From assembly GCF_001888805.2 (NCBI RefSeq), contig NZ_CP019113.1:1426001-1490000 (forward strand): 64,000 nucleotides of DNA, written 5' to 3'. The DNA comes from Enterobacter sp. SA187 (GTDB taxonomy: Bacteria > Pseudomonadota > Gammaproteobacteria > Enterobacterales > Enterobacteriaceae). The notes under the pieces are model-generated. The model was given only the letters and a program-made list of their open reading frames with translations, made no database searches and was not told where the DNA came from. Below, one piece after another: positions 50,910 to 60,208 of this stretch. The translations under genes were made by a program, and so were the position numbers. Within the stretch, counting starts at the first letter, position 1, and each line of letters begins with the position of its first letter.

Positions 50910-52559
50910 ATGAAAAACATTAACCCGAAGCAAACTTCTGCCTGGCAGGCACTGCAAAAACACTATGAGGCGATGAAAGATGTGACCATCGCCGAGCTCT
51001 TCGCGCAGGACAGCGATCGTTTCGCGAAGTTCTCCGCCACCTTTAACGATCAGATGCTGGTGGATTTCTCCAAAAACCGCATCACTGAAGAAACGCTCTC
51101 CCTGTTGCAGGATCTGGCCAAAGAAACCGATCTGGCCGGCGCCATCAAATCCATGTTCTCCGGTGAGAAGATCAACCGCACGGAAGATCGCGCGGTGCTG
51201 CACGTCGCGCTGCGTAACCGCAGCAATACGCCAATTCTTGTTGACGGCAAAGATGTGATGCCGGAAGTAAACGCAGTGCTGGAAAAAATGAAAGCCTTCT
51301 CGGAAGCGATCATTTCCGGTAGCTGGAAAGGCTACACCGGCAAGCCGATCACCGACGTGGTGAACATCGGTATCGGCGGCTCCGACCTCGGCCCGTTCAT
51401 GGTGACCGAAGCGCTGCGCCCGTACAAAAACCACCTCAACATGCACTTTGTCTCTAACGTCGATGGCACCCACATCGCGGAAGTGCTGAAGAAAGTGAAC
51501 CCGGAAAGCACGCTGTTCCTCGTGGCGTCCAAAACCTTCACCACCCAGGAAACCATGACCAACGCCCTGAGCGCGCGCGAATGGTTCCTGAAAACCGCCG
51601 GCGATCAGCAGCACGTTGCGAAACACTTCGCCGCGCTCTCCACCAATGCGAAAGCAGTAGGCGAATTTGGTATTGATACCGCCAATATGTTCGAGTTCTG
51701 GGACTGGGTGGGCGGCCGTTACTCCCTGTGGTCAGCGATTGGTCTGTCGATCATCCTGTCCGTTGGCTTTGACAACTTTGTGGAACTGCTGTCCGGCGCG
51801 CACGCGATGGATAAGCACTTCTCCACCACCGCGCCGGAGCAAAACCTGCCGGTCCTGCTGGCGCTGATCGGCATCTGGTACAACAACTTCTTCGGCGCTG
51901 AAACCGAAGCGATCCTGCCGTACGACCAGTACATGCACCGTTTTGCCGCGTACTTCCAGCAGGGCAACATGGAATCCAACGGTAAGTATGTTGACCGTAA
52001 CGGTAATCCGGTGGACTACCAGACTGGCCCGATCATCTGGGGTGAGCCGGGCACCAACGGTCAGCACGCGTTCTATCAGCTGATCCACCAGGGAACCAAA
52101 ATGGTGCCGTGCGATTTCATCGCCCCGGCGATCACCCATAACCCGCTGTCCGATCACCATCCGAAGCTGCTGTCTAACTTCTTCGCCCAGACCGAAGCGC
52201 TGGCGTTTGGTAAATCCCGTGACGTGGTTGAGCAGGAATATGCCGACCAGGGTAAAGATCCGAAGACGCTGGAGCACGTGGTGCCGTTTAAAGTGTTCGA
52301 AGGCAACCGCCCGACCAACTCCATTCTGCTGCGTGAAATCACGCCGGCAAGCCTGGGTGCGCTGATTGCGCTCTATGAGCACAAAATCTTCACCCAGGGC
52401 GCGATCCTTAACATCTTCACCTTTGACCAGTGGGGCGTAGAGCTTGGTAAGCAGCTGGCGAACCGCATCCTGCCGGAGCTGGGCGATGAAAAAGAAATCA
52501 GCAGCCACGACAGCTCAACCAATGGCCTGATCAACCGCTACAAGTCCTGGCGTAAATAA
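50910..52559 (+). CDS. pgi: Glucose-6-phosphate isomerase
   Basis: Pgi (549 aa) interconverts glucose 6-phosphate and fructose 6-phosphate. Signature 1, DWVGGRYSLWSAIGLSI, is followed by the active-site segment with GSDLGPFMVTEAL and the C-terminal FDQWGVELGKQLA. ATG 50910 (MKNINPKQTSAWQAL) with AGAAGAG upstream fits the E. coli length; the earlier 19 codons of the open frame are not conserved. A terminator follows. Confidence 0.98.
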   Translation: MKNINPKQTSAWQALQKHYEAMKDVTIAELFAQDSDRFAKFSATFNDQMLVDFSKNRITEETLSLLQDLAKETDLAGAIKSMFSGEKINRTEDRAVLHVALRNRSNTPILVDGKDVMPEVNAVLEKMKAFSEAIISGSWKGYTGKPITDVVNIGIGGSDLGPFMVTEALRPYKNHLNMHFVSNVDGTHIAEVLKKVNPESTLFLVASKTFTTQETMTNALSAREWFLKTAGDQQHVAKHFAALSTNAKAVGEFGIDTANMFEFWDWVGGRYSLWSAIGLSIILSVGFDNFVELLSGAHAMDKHFSTTAPEQNLPVLLALIGIWYNNFFGAETEAILPYDQYMHRFAAYFQQGNMESNGKYVDRNGNPVDYQTGPIIWGEPGTNGQHAFYQLIHQGTKMVPCDFIAPAITHNPLSDHHPKLLSNFFAQTEALAFGKSRDVVEQEYADQGKDPKTLEHVVPFKVFEGNRPTNSILLREITPASLGALIALYEHKIFTQGAILNIFTFDQWGVELGKQLANRILPELGDEKEISSHDSSTNGLINRYKSWRK

Positions 52560-52620
52560 GGCATTGCAGGCCCGTGCAGGCGTAGCGTCGCCGGGCTATT
52601 TAAAAATTTCTATCTATACT

Positions 52621-52648
52621 AAAAGCCGATATTAGTATCGGCTTTTCT
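52621..52648 (+). terminator. Terminator after pgi
   Basis: AAAAGCCGATA-TTAG-TATCGGCTTTT followed by CTTA is a symmetrical hairpin with A and T tracts, 62 nt after pgi. Confidence 0.85.
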
Positions 52649-52971
52649 TATCGGATAATTCCCGTTGTCTGTGCCTTGCCGCAAATTCCTGTATTGAGTT
52701 TAATCTGAAAATCCAGAATGACCTGTTATTACCTGAGGGTTATTTTAGGATAATACGCAGCTAAAATCATCAGTACCTCTATTTTATCCTTTTGATTTTA
52801 AATATATTAAAATTAAGTGAAGCGGTTTGACCGCAGGCCATTGTCCAATTATCTTAAAACCCTGTGGCTATTTCCCTGCTACGTAATTCGCCTGCCTTAG
52901 TTGTGTATACTCGATCGCGCCTGAGTCTCTCTCGGGTAAAAAATCCATTCATTCAATGAAGGGAAATTGAT
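52649..52971 (+). promoter_or_regulatory. Gene-free region holding the yjbE promoter
   Basis: This 323-nt AT-rich stretch has no convincing ORF. A good -10 box TATACT (52906-52911) with no matching -35 suggests an activator-dependent promoter; in E. coli yjbEFGH responds to the Rcs system. AAGGGA precedes the yjbE start. I could not place an Rcs box with confidence. Confidence 0.5.
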
Positions 52972-53214
52972 ATGCGTAAAGTCCTGTATGGCATTTTTGC
53001 CATTTCAGCGCTGGCGGCGACGTCTGCGTTTGCGGCACCGGTGCAAGTCGGTGAAGCTGCAGGGTCGGCTGCAACGTCGGTATCGGCGGGCAGCTCGTCT
53101 GCGACAAGCGTCAGCACCGTGAGTTCTGCGGTGGGTGTCGCGCTCGCAGCGACCGGCGGTGGTGATGGATCCAATACCGGAACCACCACTACAACGACCA
53201 CAAGTACCCAGTAA
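52972..53214 (+). CDS. yjbE: Exopolysaccharide operon protein YjbE
   Basis: This 80-aa secreted protein has a signal peptide (KVLYGIFAISALAATSAFA, cleavage after Ala near residue 22). The mature part is low complexity, made of Ala, Ser, Gly and Val, and ends in a Thr-rich tail (GTTTTTTTSTQ). It is the first gene of yjbEFGH, linked in E. coli to production of an extracellular polysaccharide. A terminator-like hairpin separates it from yjbF. Confidence 0.92.
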   Translation: MRKVLYGIFAISALAATSAFAAPVQVGEAAGSAATSVSAGSSSATSVSTVSSAVGVALAATGGGDGSNTGTTTTTTTSTQ

Positions 53215-53231
53215 TCGGGGGTACATTAACC

Positions 53232-53259
53232 ATAACCACACTTCGGTGTGGTTATTTTG
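53232..53259 (+). terminator. Attenuator-like hairpin between yjbE and yjbF
   Basis: ATAACCACAC-TTCG-GTGTGGTTAT is followed by TTTT. Since yjbFGH follow closely, it probably terminates only part of the transcripts and gives excess yjbE. Confidence 0.75.
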
Positions 53260-53275
53260 ACCCTGGAGAATTGTT

Positions 53276-53917
53276 GTGAAGCGAGCCGGAATTGTTCTGC
53301 TTTGTCTGTTGCTTCAGGCGTGCTCCGGCACGACCAAAGGACTGGGAAGCGCGCTGTGGGATAGCATGTTCGGCACCCCTGGCGTCCATCTCACGGATGA
53401 AGACATCGCGGACATGCCCTACGCGAGCCAGTACATGCAGCTCAACGGCGGACCGCAGTTATTTGTGGTGCTGGCGTTCTCAGAAAACGGCCAGCTGAAA
53501 TGGGTGACGCAGGATCAGGCCACTATCGTGACTCAGCATGGGCGCATCGTTAAGACCCTGATCGGCCAGGATAACCTTATCGAGGTGAACAATCTCGCCG
53601 CCGATCCGCTGACCAAACCCAATCAGGTGCGGGACGGCGCAAGCTGGACGCGGACGATGGGCTGGACGGAACACGGCCAGGTGCGTTACGCCACCGCGCA
53701 ATCGACCTTCCGCTGGGCGGGCACCGACACCCTCGCGCTTGGCAGCGATGTCACCGACGTCCGCGTGCTGGAAGAAGAAGTGACCACCGATCAAAAAACA
53801 TGGACTAACCGTTTCTGGATAGACAGTGAAGGGCAAATCAGGCAGTCAACCCAGTATCTGGGCGCTGATTATTTCCCCATCAACACTATGTTGATTAAGG
53901 CTGCAAAAGAAAAATGA
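53276..53917 (+). CDS. yjbF: YjbF lipoprotein, GfcB family
   Basis: This 213-aa lipoprotein has the signal MKRAGIVLLCLLLQAC with the lipobox Cys at residue 16. The body matches YjbF/GfcB proteins of group 4 capsule and related loci, probably periplasmic. The start is GTG 53276, with GGAG 7 nt upstream. It overlaps yjbG by 4 nt. Confidence 0.93.
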   Translation: MKRAGIVLLCLLLQACSGTTKGLGSALWDSMFGTPGVHLTDEDIADMPYASQYMQLNGGPQLFVVLAFSENGQLKWVTQDQATIVTQHGRIVKTLIGQDNLIEVNNLAADPLTKPNQVRDGASWTRTMGWTEHGQVRYATAQSTFRWAGTDTLALGSDVTDVRVLEEEVTTDQKTWTNRFWIDSEGQIRQSTQYLGADYFPINTMLIKAAKEK

Positions 53918-54648
53918 AGGCACTTATCACATCGTTACTTTTAACCCTGATGCCTCCGCTGGCCTTTGCTGCGGGCACTATCAAGGTTTATTCCCCGGAC
54001 AGCACACAGCCGAAAACATTAACCGATGCCCCTTTTCTGATTGATTTAGTCGGGCAGCCCCGGCTGGCAAACAGCTGGTGGCCGGGCGCGGTGATCAGCG
54101 AAGGCAAAGCCACGGTGATTGCCGAACAGCGTCATCAGGCGCTGCTGGCGCGTCTTGGCGCGCTGGCGAGTGAAGAAGAGGGCGACGATGCCGCCGCAAT
54201 CAACAGCGTGCGCCGTCAGTTGCAGGCGGTGAAAGTGACCGGACGTCAGCTGGTGCCGCTCGATCCGGATCGGGTACGCGTCGAACCTACGGCCAACCGT
54301 CCGCTGGAAGGTGAGTACACACTGTGGGTGGGGCCACAGCCTGCTACGGTGATGGTCGCGGGGCTTATCAGCAGCCCCGGTAAGAAGCCCTTTCAGCCCG
54401 GGCGCGATGTGGCGGGCTATCTTGATGACATGAGCCTGCTCAGCGGCGCGGAACGTAGCTATGCGTGGGTGATTTATCCCGACGGGCGAACCGAGAATGT
54501 GCCTGTGGCGTACTGGAACCGGCGGCATGTTGAGCCGATGCCGGGCAGCGTGATCCTGGTCGGCTTTGCCGACTCGATCTGGAGCAGCCAGTACGAAGAA
54601 ATTAACGCCGATATTCTTTACTCCCTCACGCATCGGATCCCGGATTAA
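53914..54648 (+). CDS. yjbG: YjbG, GfcC-family capsule biosynthesis protein
   Basis: This 244-aa periplasmic protein has a signal peptide (MKALITSLLLTLMPPLAFAA). The region GEYTLWVGPQPATVMVAGLISSPGKKPFQPGRDVAGYLDDM resembles the beta-grasp domain of GfcC. It overlaps yjbF by 4 nt and its last base is the first base of yjbH, so the three are probably translated together. Confidence 0.92.
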   Translation: MKALITSLLLTLMPPLAFAAGTIKVYSPDSTQPKTLTDAPFLIDLVGQPRLANSWWPGAVISEGKATVIAEQRHQALLARLGALASEEEGDDAAAINSVRRQLQAVKVTGRQLVPLDPDRVRVEPTANRPLEGEYTLWVGPQPATVMVAGLISSPGKKPFQPGRDVAGYLDDMSLLSGAERSYAWVIYPDGRTENVPVAYWNRRHVEPMPGSVILVGFADSIWSSQYEEINADILYSLTHRIPD

Positions 54649-56744
54649 TGAAAAAAATCTATCTCTACAGTCTGCTGGCGCTGGGGGTGAACGCGGCGTG
54701 CCATGCAGAAACCTATCCGGCCCCCATTGGCCCGTCGCAGTCCGATTTTGGCGGCGTTGGCCTGTTACAGACGCCCACGGCGCGCATGGCGCGTGAAGGC
54801 GAGATCAGCCTCAACTATCGCGATAACGATCAGTACCGCTACTATTCTGGCTCGGTGCAGCTTTTCCCGTGGCTGGAAACCACTCTGCGCTACACCGACG
54901 TGCGTACCCGTCAGTACAGCAGCGTGGATGCGTTTTCCGGCGACCAGACTTACAAAGATAAAGCCTTCGATTTAAAACTGCGCCTGTGGGAAGAGGGCTA
55001 CTGGCTGCCGCAGGTGGCGGTGGGCGCGCGCGATATCGGCGGTACCGGCCTGTTTGACGCCGAATACATCGTGGCGAACAAAGCCTGGGGACCCTTTGAT
55101 TTCTCGCTCGGCCTCGGCTGGGGCTATCTTGGCACCTCGGGCAACATCAAAAACCCGCTCTGTACCTACAGCAATAAATATTGCGTACGCGATAACAGCT
55201 ACAATCAGGCCGGCTCGGTGGATGCCAGCCAGATGTTCCACGGACCGACTTCGCTGTTCGGCGGCGTAGAGTACCAGACGCCGTGGCAACCGCTGCGCCT
55301 GAAGCTGGAATATGAAGGTAACAACTACGAGCAGGACTTCGCGGGCAAACTGCCGCAACGCAGCAACTTCAACGTCGGGGCGATTTATCGCGTCACCGAC
55401 TGGGCCGACGTCAACGTGAGCTATGAGCGCGGCAACACCTTCATGTTTGGCGTCACGCTGCGTAATAACTTTAACGATTTGCGCCCAAGCTATAACGATA
55501 ACGCCCGTCCGCAATACCAGCCGCAGCCGCAGGACGCCATCCTGCAACATTCTGTGGTGGCGAATCAGCTGACGCTGCTGAAATATAACGCGGGCCTTGC
55601 GGATCCGCAGATTCAGGTGAAAGACGATACCCTGTACGTTACCGGCGAGCAGGTGAAATACCGCGACTCGCAGGAAGGGATCGAGCGCGCCAACCGCATC
55701 ATCATGAACGATTTGCCGGACGGCATTCGCACCATCCGCGTGACGGAAAATCGTCTGAACATGCCGCAGGTGACCACTGAAACCGACGTCGCCAGCCTGC
55801 AACGCCATTTACAGGGCGAGCCGCTGGGACATGAAACCGAACTGGTGCAAAAACGTGTTGAGCCGGAGGTGCCGGACACCACCGAGCAGGGCTGGTATAT
55901 CGAAAAATCCCGTTTCGATTTTCATATCGATCCGGTACTCAACCAGTCCGTGGGCGGCCCGGAAAGCTTCTACATGTACCAGCTGGGCGTGATGGCGACT
56001 GCCGATCTGTGGCTGACCGACCACCTGCTGACCACCGGCAGTCTGTTCGGCAACATCGCCAACAACTACGACAAATTCAACTACACCAACCCGCCGAAGG
56101 ATTCGCTGCTGCCGCGCGTGCGTACCCATGTGCGTGATTATGTTGAAAACGACTACTACGTTAACAACATGCAGGCCAACTACTTCCAGTATCTCGGCAA
56201 CGGCTTCTACGGCCAGGTGTACGGCGGCTATCTGGAAACCATGTACGGCGGCGCAGGCGCCGAAGTGCTGTGGCGTCCGGTGGACAGCAACTGGGCGTTC
56301 GGCATTGATGCCAACTACGTGAAGCAGCGTGACTGGCGCGGTCCGAAAGAGATGATGAAATTCACCGATTACAGCGTGAAAACCGGCCATCTCACCGCCT
56401 ACTGGACGCCGCCGTTCGCGCAGGATGTGCTGATCAAGGCCAGCGTCGGGCAGTATCTGGCAGGCGATAAGGGCGGCACCCTGGAAGTGGCGAAACACTT
56501 CGACAGCGGCGTCGTGGTGGGCACCTATGCCACCATCACCAACGTGTCGCCTGAAGAGTACGGCGAAGGCGACTTCACCAAAGGCGTCTATGTCTCGATA
56601 CCGCTGGATCTGTTCTCGACCGGCCCGACCCGCAGCCGCGCCGGCATCGGCTGGACACCGCTGACGCGTGACGGTGGTCAGATGCTGGGCCGTAAATTCC
56701 AGCTGTATGATATGACCAGCGATCGCTCCATTAACTTCCGCTGA
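54648..56744 (+). CDS. yjbH: YjbH, outer-membrane beta-barrel, GfcD family
   Basis: The protein (698 aa) has a signal peptide (MKKIYLYSLLALGVNAACHA) and many alternating strands rich in Tyr and Asn, typical of an outer-membrane barrel. LLQTPTARMAREGEISLNYRDN near the N-terminus and the closing YDMTSDRSINFR are shared with YjbH/GfcD proteins. It probably helps polysaccharide export across the outer membrane. It is the last gene of yjbEFGH. Confidence 0.93.
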   Translation: MKKIYLYSLLALGVNAACHAETYPAPIGPSQSDFGGVGLLQTPTARMAREGEISLNYRDNDQYRYYSGSVQLFPWLETTLRYTDVRTRQYSSVDAFSGDQTYKDKAFDLKLRLWEEGYWLPQVAVGARDIGGTGLFDAEYIVANKAWGPFDFSLGLGWGYLGTSGNIKNPLCTYSNKYCVRDNSYNQAGSVDASQMFHGPTSLFGGVEYQTPWQPLRLKLEYEGNNYEQDFAGKLPQRSNFNVGAIYRVTDWADVNVSYERGNTFMFGVTLRNNFNDLRPSYNDNARPQYQPQPQDAILQHSVVANQLTLLKYNAGLADPQIQVKDDTLYVTGEQVKYRDSQEGIERANRIIMNDLPDGIRTIRVTENRLNMPQVTTETDVASLQRHLQGEPLGHETELVQKRVEPEVPDTTEQGWYIEKSRFDFHIDPVLNQSVGGPESFYMYQLGVMATADLWLTDHLLTTGSLFGNIANNYDKFNYTNPPKDSLLPRVRTHVRDYVENDYYVNNMQANYFQYLGNGFYGQVYGGYLETMYGGAGAEVLWRPVDSNWAFGIDANYVKQRDWRGPKEMMKFTDYSVKTGHLTAYWTPPFAQDVLIKASVGQYLAGDKGGTLEVAKHFDSGVVVGTYATITNVSPEEYGEGDFTKGVYVSIPLDLFSTGPTRSRAGIGWTPLTRDGGQMLGRKFQLYDMTSDRSINFR

Positions 56745-56761
56745 TTCCCCCCTTAAATTGT

Positions 56762-56790
56762 CCCTCTCCCGACCGGGAGAGGGCATTTCT
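56762..56790 (+). terminator. Terminator / intergenic repeat after yjbH
   Basis: CCCTCTCCC-GACC-GGGAGAGGG is followed by CATTTCTCTG. The stem is related to the repeat at 25290 and probably ends the yjbEFGH transcript. Confidence 0.65.
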
Positions 56791-56826
56791 CTGTAACTTT
56801 AAAAGAAATCCTGCTTTTGTGATTTA

Positions 56827-56842
56827 CGTGATTATGTTCACA
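56827..56842 (+). promoter_or_regulatory. CRP site of the EIICB operon
   Basis: CGTGA-TTATGT-TCACA matches nine of ten conserved CRP bases. Its centre lies about 41 bp before a likely transcription start near 56876, with TAGCAT at 56864-56869 as -10. This is class II spacing. Confidence 0.75.
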
Positions 56843-56863
56843 ATGATTAAACGTTTAATCATT
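56842..56863 (+). promoter_or_regulatory. LacI/MalI-type operator of the EIICB operon
   Basis: AATGATTAAAC and its exact complement GTTTAATCATT form a perfect 22-bp palindrome with a central CG, like operators of LacI-family repressors such as MalI. It overlaps the last base of the CRP site and covers the -35 region, so a repressor would block activation. Confidence 0.85.
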
Positions 56864-56947
56864 TAGCATAAGTGGCGTTCATGGAGTTAATTGATAAACA
56901 TGATGTCATTCATTGTTAACGTATCCACAGGGTTGGTGGGCTTTTCT

Positions 56948-58522
56948 ATGAAAAAACAAACCATTCATTTCTTTCAGATGTTATCCCGCGCTTTTATTAC
57001 TCCCGTTGCGCTTCTGTCTTTTGCTTCATTGTTGCTGGGCGTCGCCTCGTTGTTTCTCTGGCATGAAAAACTACGTGAATTGCTGCCGTTTTTAAATTCT
57101 GTCGTATTTCAGTATGTCGCTAATCTGCTTAATACTGTGGGCGCGGTAATAATGGATAATTTGCCCTTATTATTTGCAGTTACGCTGGCCTTTACGCTTG
57201 CGAAAGCAGAGAAAGAATATGCGGCGCTGGGCGCGCTATGTGGTTATATGGCTTTGCTGATGGGTATGCATGTGCTGATTACAGTCAATCCTGCGGTCAA
57301 CGAGATGTTTACGAAAAGCGCGCTGACGACCACGCTGGGTATTGAAACAGTCAACACGGGCGTGGTAGGCGGTATTATTACCGGTCTGCTCTCCGCAATA
57401 ATTCATAATCGTGTTCATCAGATAAAATTCCCGGTGGCGCTGGCTTTTTTCGGCGGCGTCAGGTTCGTCCCCCTCGCCAATATTATGTTTTTCGTGGCCT
57501 TTGGTCAGTGCTTTCCTTTTTTATGGTTGATGCTTTCCAAAGTGATAAACCATGCGGCAATGGGCATCTCCAGCGCGGGTGTTTTTGCGCCCTTTATCTA
57601 TGGTCTGGGAGAGCGATTACTCCTGCCCACAGGACTGCATCAAATCTGGAATACGGTCATCAGGGATACGATGGTTTCCGGTATCGCTATTTTTCCTGAC
57701 GGGCACACGGTGGAAGGCGCAAGAGCGATTTTTGCGGAATACCTGAAAACCAACACCCTACCGGTCAATATGACGCTGGCGGACATCGTTAAATTCCTGC
57801 GCGGTGGGCAGATCCCGATAACCATGTTCACCCTGCCGATGATGGCGCTGGCCATGTACCAGACGGCGAGGCCAGAGCAGCGTAACAAGATCAAGCCGTT
57901 ACTGGTGACCGGCGCTTTTACCTCCATTATCGCCGGTGTGACTGAACCTCTGGAATTCACCTTTCTTTTCGTTTCACCGGTCTGGTATCTGATCTATTCC
58001 GTCATTAACGGCTTAAGCTGGATGTTCTGTTATCTCTTCCAGAGTAATTTAGGCGGCACCGAAGCCAATATTATTGGGCTGGTACTCTATGGCTTCCTGC
58101 GCCCGGAATCGACATTCTGGATAAACATGTTGATTGGCATCGTCTTTAGTCTTGCAGGTTATACGCTGTTCCGCTTCTGGATCGTGCATTTTGATTTAAA
58201 AACGCCGGGCCGGGGCAGCGACTATGAACAGACGATCGATATTCTGGGGATCAATCAGCAACAGGATGACATATCAAACGATCCGCTAAAACTAAAAGCG
58301 TTAGCGATAATCCGGGGCTTAGGCGGAAACAAGAATATTATCAGCGTCGATTGTTGCTATAGCCGCCTGAGGGTAAGCATTCATGATATTTCGCTGGTCG
58401 ATGAACACATTATTCAGGCAACGGGCGCATTAGGTTATGTGCCGGTTGATGACGGAAACGTGCAAATTGTTTACGGCACCACCGTCGATACTATTCGTAA
58501 CGCAGTCAGGAAATTACTTTAA
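56948..58522 (+). CDS. PTS EIICB permease, glucose/maltose (MalX-like) superfamily
   Basis: The product (524 aa) should transport and phosphorylate a sugar, using an EIIA from elsewhere (probably Crr). The N-terminal IIC part has about ten membrane segments, the GLGERLLLPTGLHQIWN loop and the GVTEPLEFTFLFVSPVWYLIY motif. The usual second His of GLHH is Gln. The C-terminal IIB domain (about residues 450-524) has the phosphocysteine in SVDCCYSRLRVS. The frame opens at TTG 56891; ATG 56948 (MKKQTIHFF) fits family starts best. Substrate unknown; first gene of a three-gene operon. Confidence 0.9.
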   Translation: MKKQTIHFFQMLSRAFITPVALLSFASLLLGVASLFLWHEKLRELLPFLNSVVFQYVANLLNTVGAVIMDNLPLLFAVTLAFTLAKAEKEYAALGALCGYMALLMGMHVLITVNPAVNEMFTKSALTTTLGIETVNTGVVGGIITGLLSAIIHNRVHQIKFPVALAFFGGVRFVPLANIMFFVAFGQCFPFLWLMLSKVINHAAMGISSAGVFAPFIYGLGERLLLPTGLHQIWNTVIRDTMVSGIAIFPDGHTVEGARAIFAEYLKTNTLPVNMTLADIVKFLRGGQIPITMFTLPMMALAMYQTARPEQRNKIKPLLVTGAFTSIIAGVTEPLEFTFLFVSPVWYLIYSVINGLSWMFCYLFQSNLGGTEANIIGLVLYGFLRPESTFWINMLIGIVFSLAGYTLFRFWIVHFDLKTPGRGSDYEQTIDILGINQQQDDISNDPLKLKALAIIRGLGGNKNIISVDCCYSRLRVSIHDISLVDEHIIQATGALGYVPVDDGNVQIVYGTTVDTIRNAVRKLL

Positions 58523-58532
58523 AGGAGCAATC

Positions 58533-59285
58533 ATGCAAATCCATCTGGTAAAAGATTATAACGCGATGTCGGCTTGTGCGTTTGACATTATTGCCAATAC
58601 TCTTCGCCAAAAATCCAGCCCGGTGATCTCGCTGACCACCGGCGCGACACCTGCCGGACTTTTTAAATTGCTGGTGAAGGCGATTAATGCTGGCGACATT
58701 GATATTTCAAATACCGTTTTCCTGAATATTGATGAGTATGTCGGTAACCAGCGTGATGTGTATACCGTTCATACCTTTATGTTTGAACGTCTGTATAACC
58801 AGTTGACGCAAAAGCCCAAATACTTCGACATGTTTAATGCAGGTACCCTTAATAAGGACTATGAAATTCTGCGTTATAAACACATTCTCGACACCTATCC
58901 GCGGGATATTCAGTTAATGGGGCTGGGCACCAACGGGCACATTGGCGCCTGCGAGCCGGGCACGCCCTTCGATGCCAGCGCGTTCTGCGCTGAACATAAG
59001 GCATCGACGGTTGAAAGCACCATGAAGCTCTACAACATTACGCGCGAACAAGCGCCGACTCACATGTTCACGCTGGGCTTCAGGGAAATTATGGCTGCCG
59101 ACAGGCCGTTGTTGATCGTCAGCGGTACCAGCAAAGCCGACGCCGTTCGCCGTCTGCTTGAGGAGCCGATCAATGAGTCCTGCCCGGCATCCTTTCTGCG
59201 TAATCATCCCAACTTCACTCTCATCCTTGATGAAGAGGCCGCCTCACAACTGCGTAAGGAAACGCTGGAATGGGCAACACGTTAA
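58533..59285 (+). CDS. Glucosamine-6-phosphate deaminase-like protein (NagB family)
   Basis: This 250-aa protein resembles NagB, which turns glucosamine 6-phosphate into fructose 6-phosphate and ammonia. The phosphate loop SLTTGATPAGLFKLL, the catalytic region FLNIDEYVG and GLGTNGHIGACEPGTPF are present. The position of E. coli Asp141 is Asn here, as in Gram-positive NagB proteins. ATG 58533 follows AAGGAGCAATC; the longer frame lies inside the EIICB gene. It is shorter than E. coli NagB and may act on a related substrate. Confidence 0.88.
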   Translation: MQIHLVKDYNAMSACAFDIIANTLRQKSSPVISLTTGATPAGLFKLLVKAINAGDIDISNTVFLNIDEYVGNQRDVYTVHTFMFERLYNQLTQKPKYFDMFNAGTLNKDYEILRYKHILDTYPRDIQLMGLGTNGHIGACEPGTPFDASAFCAEHKASTVESTMKLYNITREQAPTHMFTLGFREIMAADRPLLIVSGTSKADAVRRLLEEPINESCPASFLRNHPNFTLILDEEAASQLRKETLEWATR

Positions 59286-60208
59286 TTGCTACCTGGCGCA
59301 TGGCGCTGGAAGGGCTGGCTGAAGCGGCAGAGATAAGTGATGTGAAGAACGCTGTTCTGCATGCGGTCCGTAAGGTTGAAGACAATCCCAGGCTGCATTC
59401 CGTCGGCTACGGTGGTTTACCGGCAGAAAACGGTGAGGTCGAGCTGGATGCAGCCTTTATGGATGGCGATACGCTAAGCTATGGCGCGGTGGCGGCGGTA
59501 CGCGATCTTAAAAATCCCATTATGGCCGCGCATTATCTTAGCGGCCTGCAACGCAATAACGTGCTCTGCGGGACGGGGGCTTTCCATGTCGCGGTCGGGC
59601 AGGGAATGGAGACGCGGGATAACACTTATTCGCTGGCGCAGCAGAAATGGCGCGCCGCGCTACAGGCTTCGCCCGGCCCGCTACCGCTGGAAGCCTACGA
59701 TGGTCACGATACGGTGTGCATTCTGGGACGCGCGCCTGGCGGGTCGGTTTGCGCTGGCGTGTCGACCTCGGGATTATTTATGAAAAAACCGGGGCGCATG
59801 GGGGATTCACCGATTATTGGCTCCGGGTGCTACGCCGATAGCGCAACGGGCGCGGCGGCGGCAACCGGCGTCGGCGAGGATATTATGAAAGGCTGCCTTT
59901 CATGGGAAATCGTCCGGCTGATGGAGCAGTACTCCCCGCAGGAAGCCTGCGACAGAGCGCTCAACCAGCATACCGCAAAGCTGCTTGCCCGCCGTGGCGC
60001 CTGCGGCAGCATGTCCGTAATTGCGCTTAACCGCGAAGGCGAGTGGGGGGCGGCTACTAATAAAGATGAATTTTCTTTTGTCGTTGCCGAACCAGGGCGC
60101 GCCGCCGAAGTCTGGCTGGCGCATCACCATCGTCATTCCCCTGAACGTGCTTCCGCAGAGTGGCTGAACGGGTGGCTGGTAAATTTGCATGCGGGCTGCG
60201 GAGGTTAA
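59270..60208 (+). CDS. Glycosylasparaginase-like Ntn hydrolase
   Basis: This 312-aa protein belongs to the N4-(beta-N-acetylglucosaminyl)-L-asparaginase / isoaspartyl peptidase family. These enzymes cut themselves before a Thr that becomes the nucleophile; YDGHDTVCIL holds the candidate Thr at about residue 147. SVGYGGLP, ELDAAFMDGDTL, and GRMGDSPIIGSGCYAD also match the family. No signal peptide is seen, so it should be cytoplasmic. It overlaps the NagB-like gene by 16 nt. A role in releasing Asp from a sugar-asparagine is inferred. Confidence 0.87.
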   Translation: MGNTLIATWRMALEGLAEAAEISDVKNAVLHAVRKVEDNPRLHSVGYGGLPAENGEVELDAAFMDGDTLSYGAVAAVRDLKNPIMAAHYLSGLQRNNVLCGTGAFHVAVGQGMETRDNTYSLAQQKWRAALQASPGPLPLEAYDGHDTVCILGRAPGGSVCAGVSTSGLFMKKPGRMGDSPIIGSGCYADSATGAAAATGVGEDIMKGCLSWEIVRLMEQYSPQEACDRALNQHTAKLLARRGACGSMSVIALNREGEWGAATNKDEFSFVVAEPGRAAEVWLAHHHRHSPERASAEWLNGWLVNLHAGCGG

